Of a stretch of 19,147 nucleotides of DNA, positions 6,797 through 14,298 are shown in pieces (position 1 is the stretch's first letter; the number at the start of each line of letters is the position of its first letter). The stretch spans positions 1 through 19,147 of the forward strand of contig CAYNFT010000037.1 in NCBI GenBank assembly GCA_964396535.1, in the 5' to 3' direction. The position numbers were made by a program, and so were the translations under genes. The DNA is from CAYNFT01 sp964396535 (GTDB lineage Bacteria > Chloroflexota > Dehalococcoidia > Dehalococcoidales > UBA2162). The notes under the pieces were generated by a model. That model searched no databases, was not told the origin of the DNA, and worked only from the letters and a program-made list of their open reading frames with translations.

Positions 6797-7633
6797 ATGC
6801 AAAGGTTTAAAGTTATAATAAGTTTAATACTGGTATTACTCGCCGGACTTGCCACCACCGGTTACGTGTCAGCAACCCCATCCGCTGGTTTCCACGAGAG
6901 AAATGGTGATGTATTTGATGACTGGGGGATATGTAGAACCAGAGGCTTTGGTGAAGACGGTTTTTATCAGGTATCCGAGACAACATTTCGTCCGGTCATA
7001 GCCTTTGAAAGCCTGGGTGAGGAAGCTGCCCTAGCCTACAGCTTGGGTGAGCAGATTGCCCATGAATATCCAGACAAACTACAGAGAGCAGAAGCAGTAT
7101 TTCGTTTTGTGCAGGACAGGGTTAGCTATAATACTGATATAGACCTGTTTAAACACGGAGAGTTTGCCCAGAATGCCGATGAACTGGCTACTGCTATTGA
7201 CCGGAATGGGATTGGGTACGGGGATTGCGAAGACAGTGCGGTATTACTGGCTGTTATGTACAAGGGAGCCGGATTCCGTTCAGCTATAGCAATTGGTGCT
7301 GAGCATACAGCAGCACTGGTCTACCTGCCCGACTACAAAAAGGCAAATGCGATTTTTGAGCTTGAGGGGGAAGCCGGCTGGCTCTGGCTTGAGGCAACAG
7401 GTAAAAACAATCCTCTGGGCTGGGTGCCCAACGAGTTTATCAATACCGGACTAGCGGCGTATGAAGTAACTGCGGAGGCAATAACTACCGAAAGACCATC
7501 TACTGCACCCTCAGTCGCTGTTGCCAACACTGGCAGAACAACTTTCTCTCAACCCTTTCCCTTCATAGGCATAATTGGCTTATTGTGGTTTATGTCCCTG
7601 TTTAGAAGACGACGCACTCGCCGACCGCTTTAA
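6797..7633 (+). CDS. Exported transglutaminase-like protein with C-terminal anchor
   Basis: 278 residues. An N-terminal signal peptide (MQRFK, hydrophobic core 7-22, likely cleavage after YVSA at 26) leads to a transglutaminase-like cysteine domain: helix RAEAVFRFVQDRVSYNTD (97-114), catalytic Cys144 in GYGDCEDSAVLLAV, His170 in GAEHTAALV, and an acidic third position at Glu199 in WLWLEATG. Such domains act as proteases, amidases or cross-linkers on proteins or peptidoglycan. The C-terminus is a Thr/Ser/Ala-rich linker (about 225-250), a hydrophobic helix (255-269) and an Arg cluster (RRRRTRR), a tripartite tail like those of sorted surface proteins. The frame is open upstream through the repeat to 6479, but ATG 6797 with a GAGGTAAGG ribosome site and the signal peptide fixes the start. 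Confidence 0.8.
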   Translation: MQRFKVIISLILVLLAGLATTGYVSATPSAGFHERNGDVFDDWGICRTRGFGEDGFYQVSETTFRPVIAFESLGEEAALAYSLGEQIAHEYPDKLQRAEAVFRFVQDRVSYNTDIDLFKHGEFAQNADELATAIDRNGIGYGDCEDSAVLLAVMYKGAGFRSAIAIGAEHTAALVYLPDYKKANAIFELEGEAGWLWLEATGKNNPLGWVPNEFINTGLAAYEVTAEAITTERPSTAPSVAVANTGRTTFSQPFPFIGIIGLLWFMSLFRRRRTRRPL

Positions 7634-7680
7634 CTAGCAAAGTTGGTTAAGTGCCTTAGCTACTTTGGCTATAGAGGTCG

Positions 7681-7741
7681 ACTAACCCATCGCCTTGACT
7701 GCTACTTTAAAATAAACGGGGTAGCAGTTATCAAGGTTAGT
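7681..7741 (+). terminator. Possible terminator or leader hairpin
   Basis: CTGCTAC (7699-7705) pairs with GTAGCAG (7721-7727); after a TTA bulge CCTTGA (7693-7698) pairs with TCAAGG (7731-7736), and ACTAA (7681-7685) can pair with TTAGT (7737-7741). There is no U tract, so it is a structured spacer element more surely than a terminator. Confidence 0.35.
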
Positions 7742-7810
7742 TCAATGCTTACCTTGAGATAAGCTTAAATTATTTTCTCAAACCATCTAGCGGAATGAAG
7801 AAAAAAGTTC

Positions 7811-7816
7811 TATAAT
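7811..7816 (+). promoter_or_regulatory. Consensus -10 box just ahead of a start codon
   Basis: TATAAT lies three bases before ATG 7820; no good -35 box is seen 17 bp upstream. A transcript would begin about at 7823-7826, where a second in-frame ATG (7826) stands, so the following gene may be read from a leaderless mRNA. Confidence 0.5.
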
Positions 7817-7819
7817 TAA

Positions 7820-8422
7820 ATGGGTATGGAATATCCTCAGCTTACTGCTGATGTGGAGCGACTGACTGAGAGCTTGGGACAACTTCCTGATCTAGTAGCC
7901 AAGCCTGCTTTTGTCGCTGTCAGTGGTTTGCCTGGTGTAGGGAAGTCTTACTTCTGTAGCAAGCTAGCCGAGAGATTACCGTTTGTTGTTTTGGAAAGCG
8001 ACATCTTACGCAAGGTACTGTTCTCCCCACCAAGTTATAGTTCAGAGGAGAATCAGCGTCTTTTTGGAGCTATACGCATTCTCATTGAGAGATTACTGAA
8101 AAAGGGGGTCTCCCTTATTTTAGATGCGACCAATCTATCAGAGCGGAATCGTGAATATCTTTATAGTATTGCTGACCGGTTAGATGTCAAGCTAATCCTG
8201 GTGCGTGTTGAGGCACCACCTCAGGTGGTGCGCGGATGGCTTGAGAGCCGCCAAGGGAATCCGGAGAGTCAATCGGACGCCGATTGGGTAACATACCAGC
8301 GGATGAAATCCTCAGTTGAGAAGATCCAGCGCAAGCACTACGCTGTGGACACGTCTCGGGATATTACACCGGTCCTGGATAAAATTGTGAAAGAGGTAAA
8401 ACATTTAGAACTTAATACTTAG
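7820..8422 (+). CDS. P-loop kinase (AAA_33 / zeta-like fold)
   Basis: 200-residue nucleotide-binding protein. Walker A is SGLPGVGKSYF (35-45); the first strand is FVAVSG. An acidic ESD follows strand 2 (58-60), a typical substrate-side Asp of this kinase class, and LILDATN (about 99-105) corresponds to the next strand. Arg-rich segments near 130-140 (RGWLESRQGN) could act as the lid. The family includes polynucleotide kinase-like, zeta-toxin-like and small-metabolite kinases, and nothing here decides the substrate. No partner antitoxin is seen. No Shine-Dalgarno sequence precedes either ATG (7820 or 7826), and a TATAAT lies just upstream, so ATG 7826 on a leaderless transcript is a real alternative start. 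It is followed by pepA after 49 bp. Confidence 0.8.
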   Translation: MGMEYPQLTADVERLTESLGQLPDLVAKPAFVAVSGLPGVGKSYFCSKLAERLPFVVLESDILRKVLFSPPSYSSEENQRLFGAIRILIERLLKKGVSLILDATNLSERNREYLYSIADRLDVKLILVRVEAPPQVVRGWLESRQGNPESQSDADWVTYQRMKSSVEKIQRKHYAVDTSRDITPVLDKIVKEVKHLELNT

Positions 8423-8471
8423 CTTTTATCTCTAGCAAAATTAAAATTTAGGTGTGTGAAAGGAGACCGGG

Positions 8472-9971
8472 GTGGAGATTAAGGTTGTTACTGGTGATAT
8501 TGCCAAAATTGAAGCTGGCGCTATTGTGGTGAGCTTTTTTGAGGGGATGGAGCACCCGGAAGGTGAGACAGCTACTGTAGACAAGGCTCTGGGTGGAACT
8601 ATCTCTCAGCTTATTGGCCAGGGTGAGATTAAGGGCAAGCTTAATCAAATTACGGTTATTCATAGTCTTGGCAAGCTTCCTGCAGCCAGGGTGGTAGTTG
8701 TTGGCCTGGGCAAGCAGCAGGAATTGACTCTCGACCGTGTTCGAGGAACGGTGGCTGAGACCTGCCGGCTTTTACGGCAGAAGTATGTTGAAAGCGTTGC
8801 CACTATCGCTCAAGGAGTGGGAATAGCTGGAATAACTGCGGAAGGTTCTGCTCAAGCAATGGCTGAGGGAGCTCTGCTTGGTATCTATTCCTTCCGCCAG
8901 CACATAACCAAGGCGGCTGAGTATGGCGAGATTAAGCAGCTTACCATAGTTGATGCTGATGAGGGTAGAATCCCTGATTTAGAGCGGGGCTGTAATAAAG
9001 GCAGGGTTCTGGCTGAGGCAGCGAATCTGGCTCGTGATATGGTCAATGAGCCGGCTAACTATATGACACCTACTCATATGGCCGAGAAAGCAGTCAAACT
9101 GGCCGAGACCTACGGGCTTGAAGTCAGTGTTCTCGAGCGTGAGCAGATGCAGGAATTGGGGATGGGAGCCCTGTTGGGTGTAGCTCAAGCGAGTCAGCAA
9201 CCACCTAAATTTATTGTTCTAAATTATAAAGGGGGTGACTCTGGTAAAACTGATATTGCCTTACTTGGCAAGGGGATAACCTTCGATTCAGGGGGAATCT
9301 CTATAAAACCATCAGAATCGATGGATGAGATGAAGGGAGATATGGCTGGTGGTGCCTCCGTGATGGCGGCGATGAGTGCTATTGCTCAGCTTAAACCCAA
9401 GATTAAAGTTATGGCTCTCGTTCCTGCCACTGAAAACTTGCCGGGTGGCAATGCTCTGAAACCGGGTGACGTTCTGACAGCAATGGGGGGTAAGACTATT
9501 GAGATTATCTCTACTGATGCCGAGGGGAGGCTCGCTCTAGCCGATGCTCTGGGCTACGCTAATCAACACCAAGCCAAACTTATCGTTGATGTGGCTACTC
9601 TTACCGGCGCGATGGTAATAGCACTGGGTGATATATGCACCGGCGCTTTTGGCAATAATCAGGAGCTAATGGATAAGGTAATTGCCGCCGGCACTGAAGC
9701 TGGAGAGCGTATCTGGCAGATGCCAATGTATGAGGAATATAAGGAGCAGAATAAGAGTGAGGTAGCCGATATTAAGAACGTTGGCGGTAGACCAGCTGGT
9801 TCTATCACTGCGGCTCAGTTTCTTGCCGAGTTTGTTGGTGATACTCCTTGGGTTCATCTGGATATTGCCGGTACCTATATGACTGATAAAACAAAAAACT
9901 ACCTGGTTAAAGGGGCTACCGGAGTGCCAGTACGAACCCTGGTGAATCTTGTCCTTTCTCTGGCTAAATAA
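8472..9971 (+). CDS. pepA: Leucyl aminopeptidase, M17 family
   Basis: 499-residue cytosolic metallo-aminopeptidase of the M17 (PepA) family, normally a hexamer with two metal ions per active site, removing N-terminal residues from peptides. The N-terminal macro-like domain (1-160) precedes the catalytic domain. Active-site residues are all visible: Lys267 and Asp272 (LGKGITFDSGG), Lys279, Asp290 (GDMAGGA), Asp349 and Glu351 in the signature STDAEGRLALADAL, and Arg353. The numbering runs exactly three below that of E. coli PepA. The start is GTG with an AAAGGAG ribosome site six bases upstream. It is full length and is followed by the UPF0173 gene after 21 bp, so they are likely cotranscribed. 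Confidence 0.95.
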   Translation: MEIKVVTGDIAKIEAGAIVVSFFEGMEHPEGETATVDKALGGTISQLIGQGEIKGKLNQITVIHSLGKLPAARVVVVGLGKQQELTLDRVRGTVAETCRLLRQKYVESVATIAQGVGIAGITAEGSAQAMAEGALLGIYSFRQHITKAAEYGEIKQLTIVDADEGRIPDLERGCNKGRVLAEAANLARDMVNEPANYMTPTHMAEKAVKLAETYGLEVSVLEREQMQELGMGALLGVAQASQQPPKFIVLNYKGGDSGKTDIALLGKGITFDSGGISIKPSESMDEMKGDMAGGASVMAAMSAIAQLKPKIKVMALVPATENLPGGNALKPGDVLTAMGGKTIEIISTDAEGRLALADALGYANQHQAKLIVDVATLTGAMVIALGDICTGAFGNNQELMDKVIAAGTEAGERIWQMPMYEEYKEQNKSEVADIKNVGGRPAGSITAAQFLAEFVGDTPWVHLDIAGTYMTDKTKNYLVKGATGVPVRTLVNLVLSLAK

Positions 9972-9992
9972 TAGTAAAGGAGATTTTGAGTT

Positions 9993-10643
9993 ATGAAGGT
10001 TAAATGGTTGGGCCATTCATCATTCATGATTACCTCAGACGCTGGAGTGAAGGTAATCACCGACCCCTATGCGCCCATTATGGGCATGACTTATGGCGAA
10101 ATAAAAGAATCAGCCGATATTGTTACCGTGAGCCATGGGCATGACGACCATAACAATGTGGCTGCGGTTCAGGGTAATCCAGAGGTGCTCAATGAGGCAG
10201 CCCCAGCAGAGGTTAAGGGGATAAAGTTTAGCGGTATTCCTACTTATCATGATGATGCTGGCGGGAGTGCCAGGGGCAACAATATCATCTTCTGCTTTGA
10301 AGTTGATGGCGTAAGGGTCTGCCACCTCGGCGACCTGGGTCACCCACTTAATGATGAGCAGGTTGCTGAGATAGGTAAGGTAGACATACTGCTAACTCCT
10401 GTGGGTGGTAATTTTACTATCGATGCCAAGGTTGCTACTGAAGTTTATGGCAAACTAGCGCCAAAAGTAGTTATACCCATGCACTATCGGAATGAGAAGT
10501 GCAGTAGCTTCCCTGTAGCAGGAGTCGATGATTTCTTGCAAGGTAAATCGGATGTAAAAAAGCTAGATGGCAGTGAGGTAGAGTTCAAACAGGGAGAACT
10601 TCCAGCTACCACTCAAATTATAGTTTTGAAATCGGCACTATAG
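9993..10643 (+). CDS. UPF0173 metal-dependent hydrolase (beta-lactamase fold)
   Basis: 216-residue metallo-beta-lactamase-fold protein of the UPF0173/YtkL type. Strand 1 and the first loop are MKVKWLGHSSFMI; the metal motif HxHxDH is SHGHDDHNNV (His48, His50, Asp52, His53); further ligands are in CHLGDLGHPL (about 109-118) and IPMHYRN (about 162-168). The HYR ending near FPVAG is typical of UPF0173. The physiological substrate of this family is not settled. A clear AAAGGAG ribosome site lies 10 bases before ATG. It sits 21 bp after pepA. Confidence 0.9.
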   Translation: MKVKWLGHSSFMITSDAGVKVITDPYAPIMGMTYGEIKESADIVTVSHGHDDHNNVAAVQGNPEVLNEAAPAEVKGIKFSGIPTYHDDAGGSARGNNIIFCFEVDGVRVCHLGDLGHPLNDEQVAEIGKVDILLTPVGGNFTIDAKVATEVYGKLAPKVVIPMHYRNEKCSSFPVAGVDDFLQGKSDVKKLDGSEVEFKQGELPATTQIIVLKSAL

Positions 10644-10676
10644 CATTATATGGTAGATTGACTGGAGGGGTAAGGC

Positions 10677-11408
10677 TTGATATTTGAAGCCTCAGAGTTT
10701 GTTTTTAAGGCACCATCGACAGTGTCCAGGGCGAGACGGGTTTTGATTAAACCAAGCGCGTCCTACCCGGTGTCATACCCGGTAACTACCAGCCGGGAGA
10801 TTCTATCAGTAATAATAAGAGGCATTAGGCAGGTCAGTGATGCCGATATTTTGCTGCTTGAGGGCACGGCTGGCGGAGGTTCAATTTACCCAATATACCA
10901 GGCCTTAGGCTATGACTTCCCACGGGTATTGATGCTGGATGTAAAGGATTGCATCTGGGTGGAGGTGGATAATCCCTTGCCCAAGCCCTTGGCGGTGCCA
11001 ACCTTCTGGGTACCTAATGTTATTCTATCCAGCGACTATTTGATATCGGTGGCTCCGTTAAAGATTATTAAGGGAAGGGGTAGCCTCAGCATAATGAATA
11101 TGCTTACCTTGCTACCGAGTGCCAAGTATAGTGGCGGACCACAAGGAGGATGGGAGGCCTTGTACGGTCTGGGGATAGATCGGGTGATTACTGACCTTTA
11201 TTTTACTTTACCCTTTGACCTGGGAATTATAGAAGCTCGTCAGAAGTTTGATAGCTGGGGTGACCCGGTTCAGGGTGAGATTGAGGAGTATGGTAATGTG
11301 TTTGTTGGTGAGCCTTACGAGGTAGATTGTGAAGCCTCAGAGGTAATGAGGCTTAAGGCGGATTATCTTGACTTGATTAGGGAAGCCAAAGTGGACCTCG
11401 AGACTTAA
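10677..11408 (+). CDS. DUF362 domain protein
   Basis: 243-residue protein matching the DUF362 pattern: an early strand VLIKPSASYPVSYPVTTSREIL (about 22-43, the usual LIKPN...TxP motif, with Ser for Asn), a central ILLLEGTAGG, a segment LISVAPLKIIKG that fits the family strand before a conserved Lys, and MNMLTLLPSAKYSGG. No Cys clusters are present, so it lacks the ferredoxin-like tail that some DUF362 proteins carry. The role of DUF362 is not established. The start is TTG at 10677 with GGAGGGG and AAGG upstream. It is 33 bp after the UPF0173 gene and 24 bp before the next gene, and is probably part of one long unit from 7820 or 8472. Confidence 0.75.
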   Translation: MIFEASEFVFKAPSTVSRARRVLIKPSASYPVSYPVTTSREILSVIIRGIRQVSDADILLLEGTAGGGSIYPIYQALGYDFPRVLMLDVKDCIWVEVDNPLPKPLAVPTFWVPNVILSSDYLISVAPLKIIKGRGSLSIMNMLTLLPSAKYSGGPQGGWEALYGLGIDRVITDLYFTLPFDLGIIEARQKFDSWGDPVQGEIEEYGNVFVGEPYEVDCEASEVMRLKADYLDLIREAKVDLET

Positions 11409-11432
11409 GAACTTACGCTGGAAAGTAATTTT

Positions 11433-11876
11433 GTGGATATGGAAGATATAAGTCCTGACCAAAGTAACCCATACTGGTTTATTGACTTAGATTGGTTTCA
11501 GTCTAATAATCGCTCCTTCTCCGCGTTAGCTGAGCGGTGCTTGTGTGTTAAGTGTCGCAGGCGGCTAAAGATGGGGAAAGAAGAGATTCCGGCGGATAAC
11601 CTTTTGGCTGCTATCAAAGATTGCTGCTCTCAGGAACCCCGTTTTATTACTGGTGAATTACCTATTCTGGAGAGCATATTTCGCCTTTTCCTGGCTAACG
11701 GCAACCAGCCCCTTGGTTTAGAGGAGCTGGGCAGGCAGTTAAGTGAATGGCGGGCTGAAAACCCCTACTACACTTCAGTTGAAGTTTTATCTCGCCTCCT
11801 TGAGAGTGACCAGTTCTATGGGCTGAAACAGGTTCTGGGAGCGAGTGAATCAGACAGCTACAATCCTCTAAAGTAA
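11433..11876 (+). CDS. Unrecognised 147-aa protein with Cys-x-x-Cys
   Basis: I do not recognise the family. The N-terminus has an aromatic, acidic stretch (NPYWFIDLDWFQSNNRSF, 12-29), then CLCVKCRRRL (36-45) with a CxxC that could bind zinc, and later CC at 65-66. The rest (75-140) is helical and hydrophilic. The start is GTG at 11433, with only a weak GGAAAG upstream; ATG 11439 is two codons on. It follows the DUF362 gene by 24 bp in the same direction, so a shared function is possible. Its last nine bases overlap the end of the convergent HEPN gene; no terminator lies between them. Confidence 0.65.
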   Translation: MDMEDISPDQSNPYWFIDLDWFQSNNRSFSALAERCLCVKCRRRLKMGKEEIPADNLLAAIKDCCSQEPRFITGELPILESIFRLFLANGNQPLGLEELGRQLSEWRAENPYYTSVEVLSRLLESDQFYGLKQVLGASESDSYNPLK

Positions 11877-12230
11877 TTGAGATATGTGGTTTTTGATGTT
11901 ATCTACTAGCGGAATAAGCTGCCGTATCTCGTTAGCGGTGTGCTTATAGCAATCGTATCTAGCAGTTTCGCTGACCTGCTTGAGCTTGCTGTAGTCGACT
12001 TCTATTGTCTCCAAGTCTGTTCGGTAGACACGGCGCATAGCCCATTTCCTCTGTTTATGCTCGTGGTAATGATGTCCCTTAGTAGCCAGAAAGGCTTCAA
12101 CCCAATGAAGTGCCTCGTAAAACATACCGGTAGGTGCCCAATCTGTATAAGGACTAGTATCTAAGTCTATACTTGCCCAAAAGTCTCGGTCATGTATAGC
12201 CCAATTCAAGTGCTCGTCTTTTTGAGGCAT
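11868..12230 (-). CDS. HEPN-domain protein with R-x5-H motif
   Basis: 120-residue, mostly helical protein. The pattern WAPTGMFYEALHWVEAFLAT (31-50), a following HHYHEHKQR (53-61), then DYSKLKQVSETARYDCYKH (79-97) matches HEPN-domain proteins; Arg91 and His97 form the R-x(4-6)-H motif which in many HEPN proteins is the metal-independent RNase centre. Many HEPN genes are toxins paired with a small neighbour. Here the neighbour upstream, eight bases away, is the acidic 147-residue protein at 12239, and both follow the 80-residue gene at 12708. RNase activity is inferred from the motif only. Its 3' end overlaps the convergent plus-strand gene by nine bases. Confidence 0.72.
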   Translation of the reverse strand: MPQKDEHLNWAIHDRDFWASIDLDTSPYTDWAPTGMFYEALHWVEAFLATKGHHYHEHKQRKWAMRRVYRTDLETIEVDYSKLKQVSETARYDCYKHTANEIRQLIPLVDNIKNHISQLL

Positions 12231-12238
12231 CCTATTAC

Positions 12239-12682
12239 CTATCGTGGGAGTCTAATAGCTCTGGTGGGCGCTAACTGCTCTACATCGCGACCACAACGAT
12301 ATATTACATGGAACTCAATAAGAAATGGGGGACTTTCACCGGAAACAAGTGTATCAAATAGGTCTCCTTCTGCCTCCACTATTTGATGAAGTATAGCAAG
12401 GTCATGTTCTGGGATTACCACCCATACATCAACGTCATCATCTTCAATATCAACATAGATGTCTTCCACAGAAAGATTAGCGTACAGCTTATCTTTGACA
12501 AGAGAAAGCCATCCATTAATAGTCTGGTCTGAGGAATCAAGACCGACTTCATTGTCTACACTGTCCTCCGGCAGTGGTTCTTCATATCCCATCAAAATCG
12601 TGGGCGGCCAATGCCTAGTCACGGCTTGCTCTCCACTCTTAACTATTTCGCCCTCGATGTCTACTGAATTTGCTATAGTCAT
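12239..12682 (-). CDS. Acidic 147-aa protein, possible HEPN partner
   Basis: No family recognised with certainty. Residues 1-55 are loosely structured and acidic. Residues 60-147 read as an alpha/beta unit: a helix WLSLVKDKLYANL, a strand with a run of acids IYVDIEDDDVDVWVVIPE (74-91), a helix HDLAILHQIVEAEGDLFD (92-109) and a strand FLIEFHVIYRCGRD. The order (helix, Asp-rich strand, helix, strand) loosely recalls the core of minimal nucleotidyltransferases, the usual HEPN antitoxins, but the GSxxxG...DxD signature is missing, so it is at most a degenerate relative. The ribosome site AGGGAG lies nine bases before ATG. It sits between, and in the same direction as, the 80-aa gene (25 bp) and the HEPN gene (8 bp). 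Confidence 0.65.
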   Translation of the reverse strand: MTIANSVDIEGEIVKSGEQAVTRHWPPTILMGYEEPLPEDSVDNEVGLDSSDQTINGWLSLVKDKLYANLSVEDIYVDIEDDDVDVWVVIPEHDLAILHQIVEAEGDLFDTLVSGESPPFLIEFHVIYRCGRDVEQLAPTRAIRLPR

Positions 12683-12707
12683 TACAATTATCTCCCTTGG
12701 ATGCAGT

Positions 12708-12950
12708 CTACGGTTTCTTTTTTAGGTTGTCAGGTGACCTTACTGCTAAGACATTCTTGGACTTAACTACGTACACAGGGTTTCCCTCGTTATCATATTC
12801 GTCCGGTACTTTAAGAATGTCACTTACAACCATTTTTATTTTAACAGAACTTCCATCCATTAGCTGGTATTCATTCCAGTCTTCTTTGCGAATTTGAAAA
12901 TCTACCTCAGTGGCATCAACTTCCTGTCCTTTATAAGGCACCTTTGGCAT
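12708..12950 (-). CDS. Small 80-aa protein, first gene of HEPN operon
   Basis: Unrecognised. Starting at ATG 12950 it is 80 residues: MPKVPYKGQEVDATEVDFQI, then EDWNEYQLMDGSSVKIKMVV, then SDILKVPDEYDNEGNPVYVV and a Lys-rich tail ending NLKKKP. It has no Cys and alternates short hydrophobic and charged stretches, suggesting a small all-beta fold. An upstream in-frame ATG (12974) exists, but AAGGAGG eight bases before 12950 decides the start. It is the first gene after the promoter at 13045-13073 and is followed by the 147-aa and HEPN genes. Whether it belongs functionally to that pair is not known. Confidence 0.7.
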   Translation of the reverse strand: MPKVPYKGQEVDATEVDFQIRKEDWNEYQLMDGSSVKIKMVVSDILKVPDEYDNEGNPVYVVKSKNVLAVRSPDNLKKKP

Positions 12951-13044
12951 CTTACTGACCTCCTTCCTTCGCAATGTAGTTAGCGCATAGATTTATAGTT
13001 ACTAAAGAAATATTTATAAAAACATTTATTATTATATCACGATT

Positions 13045-13073
13045 ACGATACTTAGCAAACCAAGATATGTCAA
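13045..13073 (-). promoter_or_regulatory. Promoter of the 80-aa/147-aa/HEPN operon
   Basis: On the minus strand TTGACA (13073-13068), a 17-bp spacer and TATCGT (13050-13045). It begins just after the acylphosphatase stop codon and gives a leader of roughly 90 nt that is very AT-rich. The operon can thus be expressed apart from its upstream neighbours. Confidence 0.6.
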
Positions 13074-13074
13074 G

Positions 13075-13359
13075 TTAATACCTTACACTGAAATCAGAAT
13101 AACTTCCAGTATATTCCGACCAGTCACTCTCTACTCTCTCCACTCTGGCCCTGCGTGGTCCGACCTTAAGGTGGTCAATCAGCTTTTCCAGTTTTTCTCT
13201 TTCCCCTTCAGCGTGGACTTCTACCGCTTCTCTATCGCGTAAGTTGCGCACGTAGCCGGTCAGGCCTAGCTCTATAGCGTGTCTCGAGGTGAAGACACGG
13301 AAGAAGACACCTTGAACTCGACCATATATCGTTAACGTAACTGAGGCTGAATCAGCCAT
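13075..13359 (-). CDS. acyP: Acylphosphatase
   Basis: 94-residue acylphosphatase, hydrolysing carboxyl-phosphate bonds such as those in carbamoyl phosphate or acetyl phosphate. Both signatures are intact: GRVQGVFFR (13-21), with catalytic Arg21 in the phosphate loop, and GYVRNLRDREAVEVHAEG (35-52), with catalytic Asn39. The length is normal for the family. It starts five bases after the stop of the radical SAM gene, so the two are translationally linked. The ribosome site (AAGATAGAG) is weak and lies in the end of that gene. Confidence 0.95.
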   Translation of the reverse strand: MADSASVTLTIYGRVQGVFFRVFTSRHAIELGLTGYVRNLRDREAVEVHAEGEREKLEKLIDHLKVGPRRARVERVESDWSEYTGSYSDFSVRY

Positions 13360-13363
13360 TGCT

Positions 13364-14293
13364 CTATCTTACGAGGAACCTGAGGGAGAGATAATTTTTA
13401 TCCAGTCTGTTCAAGCCTTGCCGGTGAGCCAGTTTAAGGGCTTCGTCAAACTCCTCTTTAAGCACGGGACGAGAAAGCTGCGGGATGGTGAAGGCTTGGT
13501 GGCACGGGCGGTACTGAGCCATAATGTTCAGGTAGGTATTGGTAGAGACCTCCTGGGCGAGGAAACGCACTATCTCCTCGGTCCCGGCCAGCCGGTTGGG
13601 TAATACCAGGTGGCGCACCAGAAGACCGCGTTGAGCTATACCCTCTTCGTCTATCTGAAGGTCGCCTACCTGATGGTGCATTTCCTTGATGGCATCTCTA
13701 TTTACTTCCGGGTAACTTTTTACCCCGGATAGTTGCTCGGCGGTTTTTTCATCGGAATACTTCATATCAGGCATATAGATGTCAATAATTCCGTCCAGTA
13801 ACTCCAGGGTTTCCACAGCATCGTAGCCACCAGAGTTGTACACCAGGGGTAAATGAAGCCCCATACTGGCTGCCAGTTCCAGGGCGTCGAGGATATGAGG
13901 TACTACATGGGTTGGACTTACCAGGTTTATATTGTGGCAGCCCCTTGCCTGCAGGGAGAGCATTATTCTAGCAAGCTCTTCACTTTCTACGTTATAACCC
14001 TCGCCTAATTGGCTGATGGTATAGTTTTGGCAGAAGACGCACCGTAGATTGCAGTAGGTAAAAAAGATGGTTCCTGAGCCATGTTTTCCGACGAGAGGTG
14101 CTTCTTCTCCAAAGTGGGGTCCATAGCTGGAAATTATAAGCTGGCTGGTGATATGGCATTTCCCCTCTTCACCAGCCAGGCGATTAATCTCACAGTGGCG
14201 AGGGCACAGGCGGCATGCTTGTAGGATTGATTTAGCTTTCTCAGCCCGAGCCTTTAGCTCTCCAGTACTATGAAGCTGTTGATAAGCTGCTAT
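13364..14293 (-). CDS. PflX-like radical SAM protein, apparent ATA start
   Basis: About 309 residues, COG1313 (PflX)-like radical SAM protein. The N-terminal CRLCPRHC motif, then PHFGEEAPLVG, the [4Fe-4S] motif TYCNLRCVFCQNY (CxxxCxxC), and the body GCHNINLVSPTHVVPHIL, LPLVYNSGGYDAVETL, DIYMPDMKYSD, RGLLVRHLVLPN and NIMAQYRP all fit the family. Its reaction is not known; some relatives are annotated as activating enzymes. The first in-frame ATG (13963) would remove the iron-sulfur motif. Between the upstream in-frame stop (14392-14390) and 13963 there is no ATG, GTG or TTG. ATA at 14293, ten bases after GGAGG, would give an N-terminus (AAYQQLHSTGELKARA) of normal family length. The GGAGGAA lies in the end of the preceding 48-aa gene, pointing to coupled translation. 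A sequencing error cannot be excluded. Confidence 0.8.
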   Translation of the reverse strand: MAAYQQLHSTGELKARAEKAKSILQACRLCPRHCEINRLAGEEGKCHITSQLIISSYGPHFGEEAPLVGKHGSGTIFFTYCNLRCVFCQNYTISQLGEGYNVESEELARIMLSLQARGCHNINLVSPTHVVPHILDALELAASMGLHLPLVYNSGGYDAVETLELLDGIIDIYMPDMKYSDEKTAEQLSGVKSYPEVNRDAIKEMHHQVGDLQIDEEGIAQRGLLVRHLVLPNRLAGTEEIVRFLAQEVSTNTYLNIMAQYRPCHQAFTIPQLSRPVLKEEFDEALKLAHRQGLNRLDKNYLSLRFLVR

Positions 14294-14298
14294 CTGGC

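Noticed and set aside
7820..8422. P-loop kinase as a zeta-type toxin
   Set aside because: The fold is compatible, but no epsilon-like antitoxin gene is adjacent and its neighbours look like housekeeping genes.
11940..12897. Plus-strand ORFs opposite the HEPN operon
   Set aside because: They lack ribosome sites and sensible composition, while the minus-strand frames have ribosome sites, a promoter, tight spacing and a recognisable HEPN pattern.
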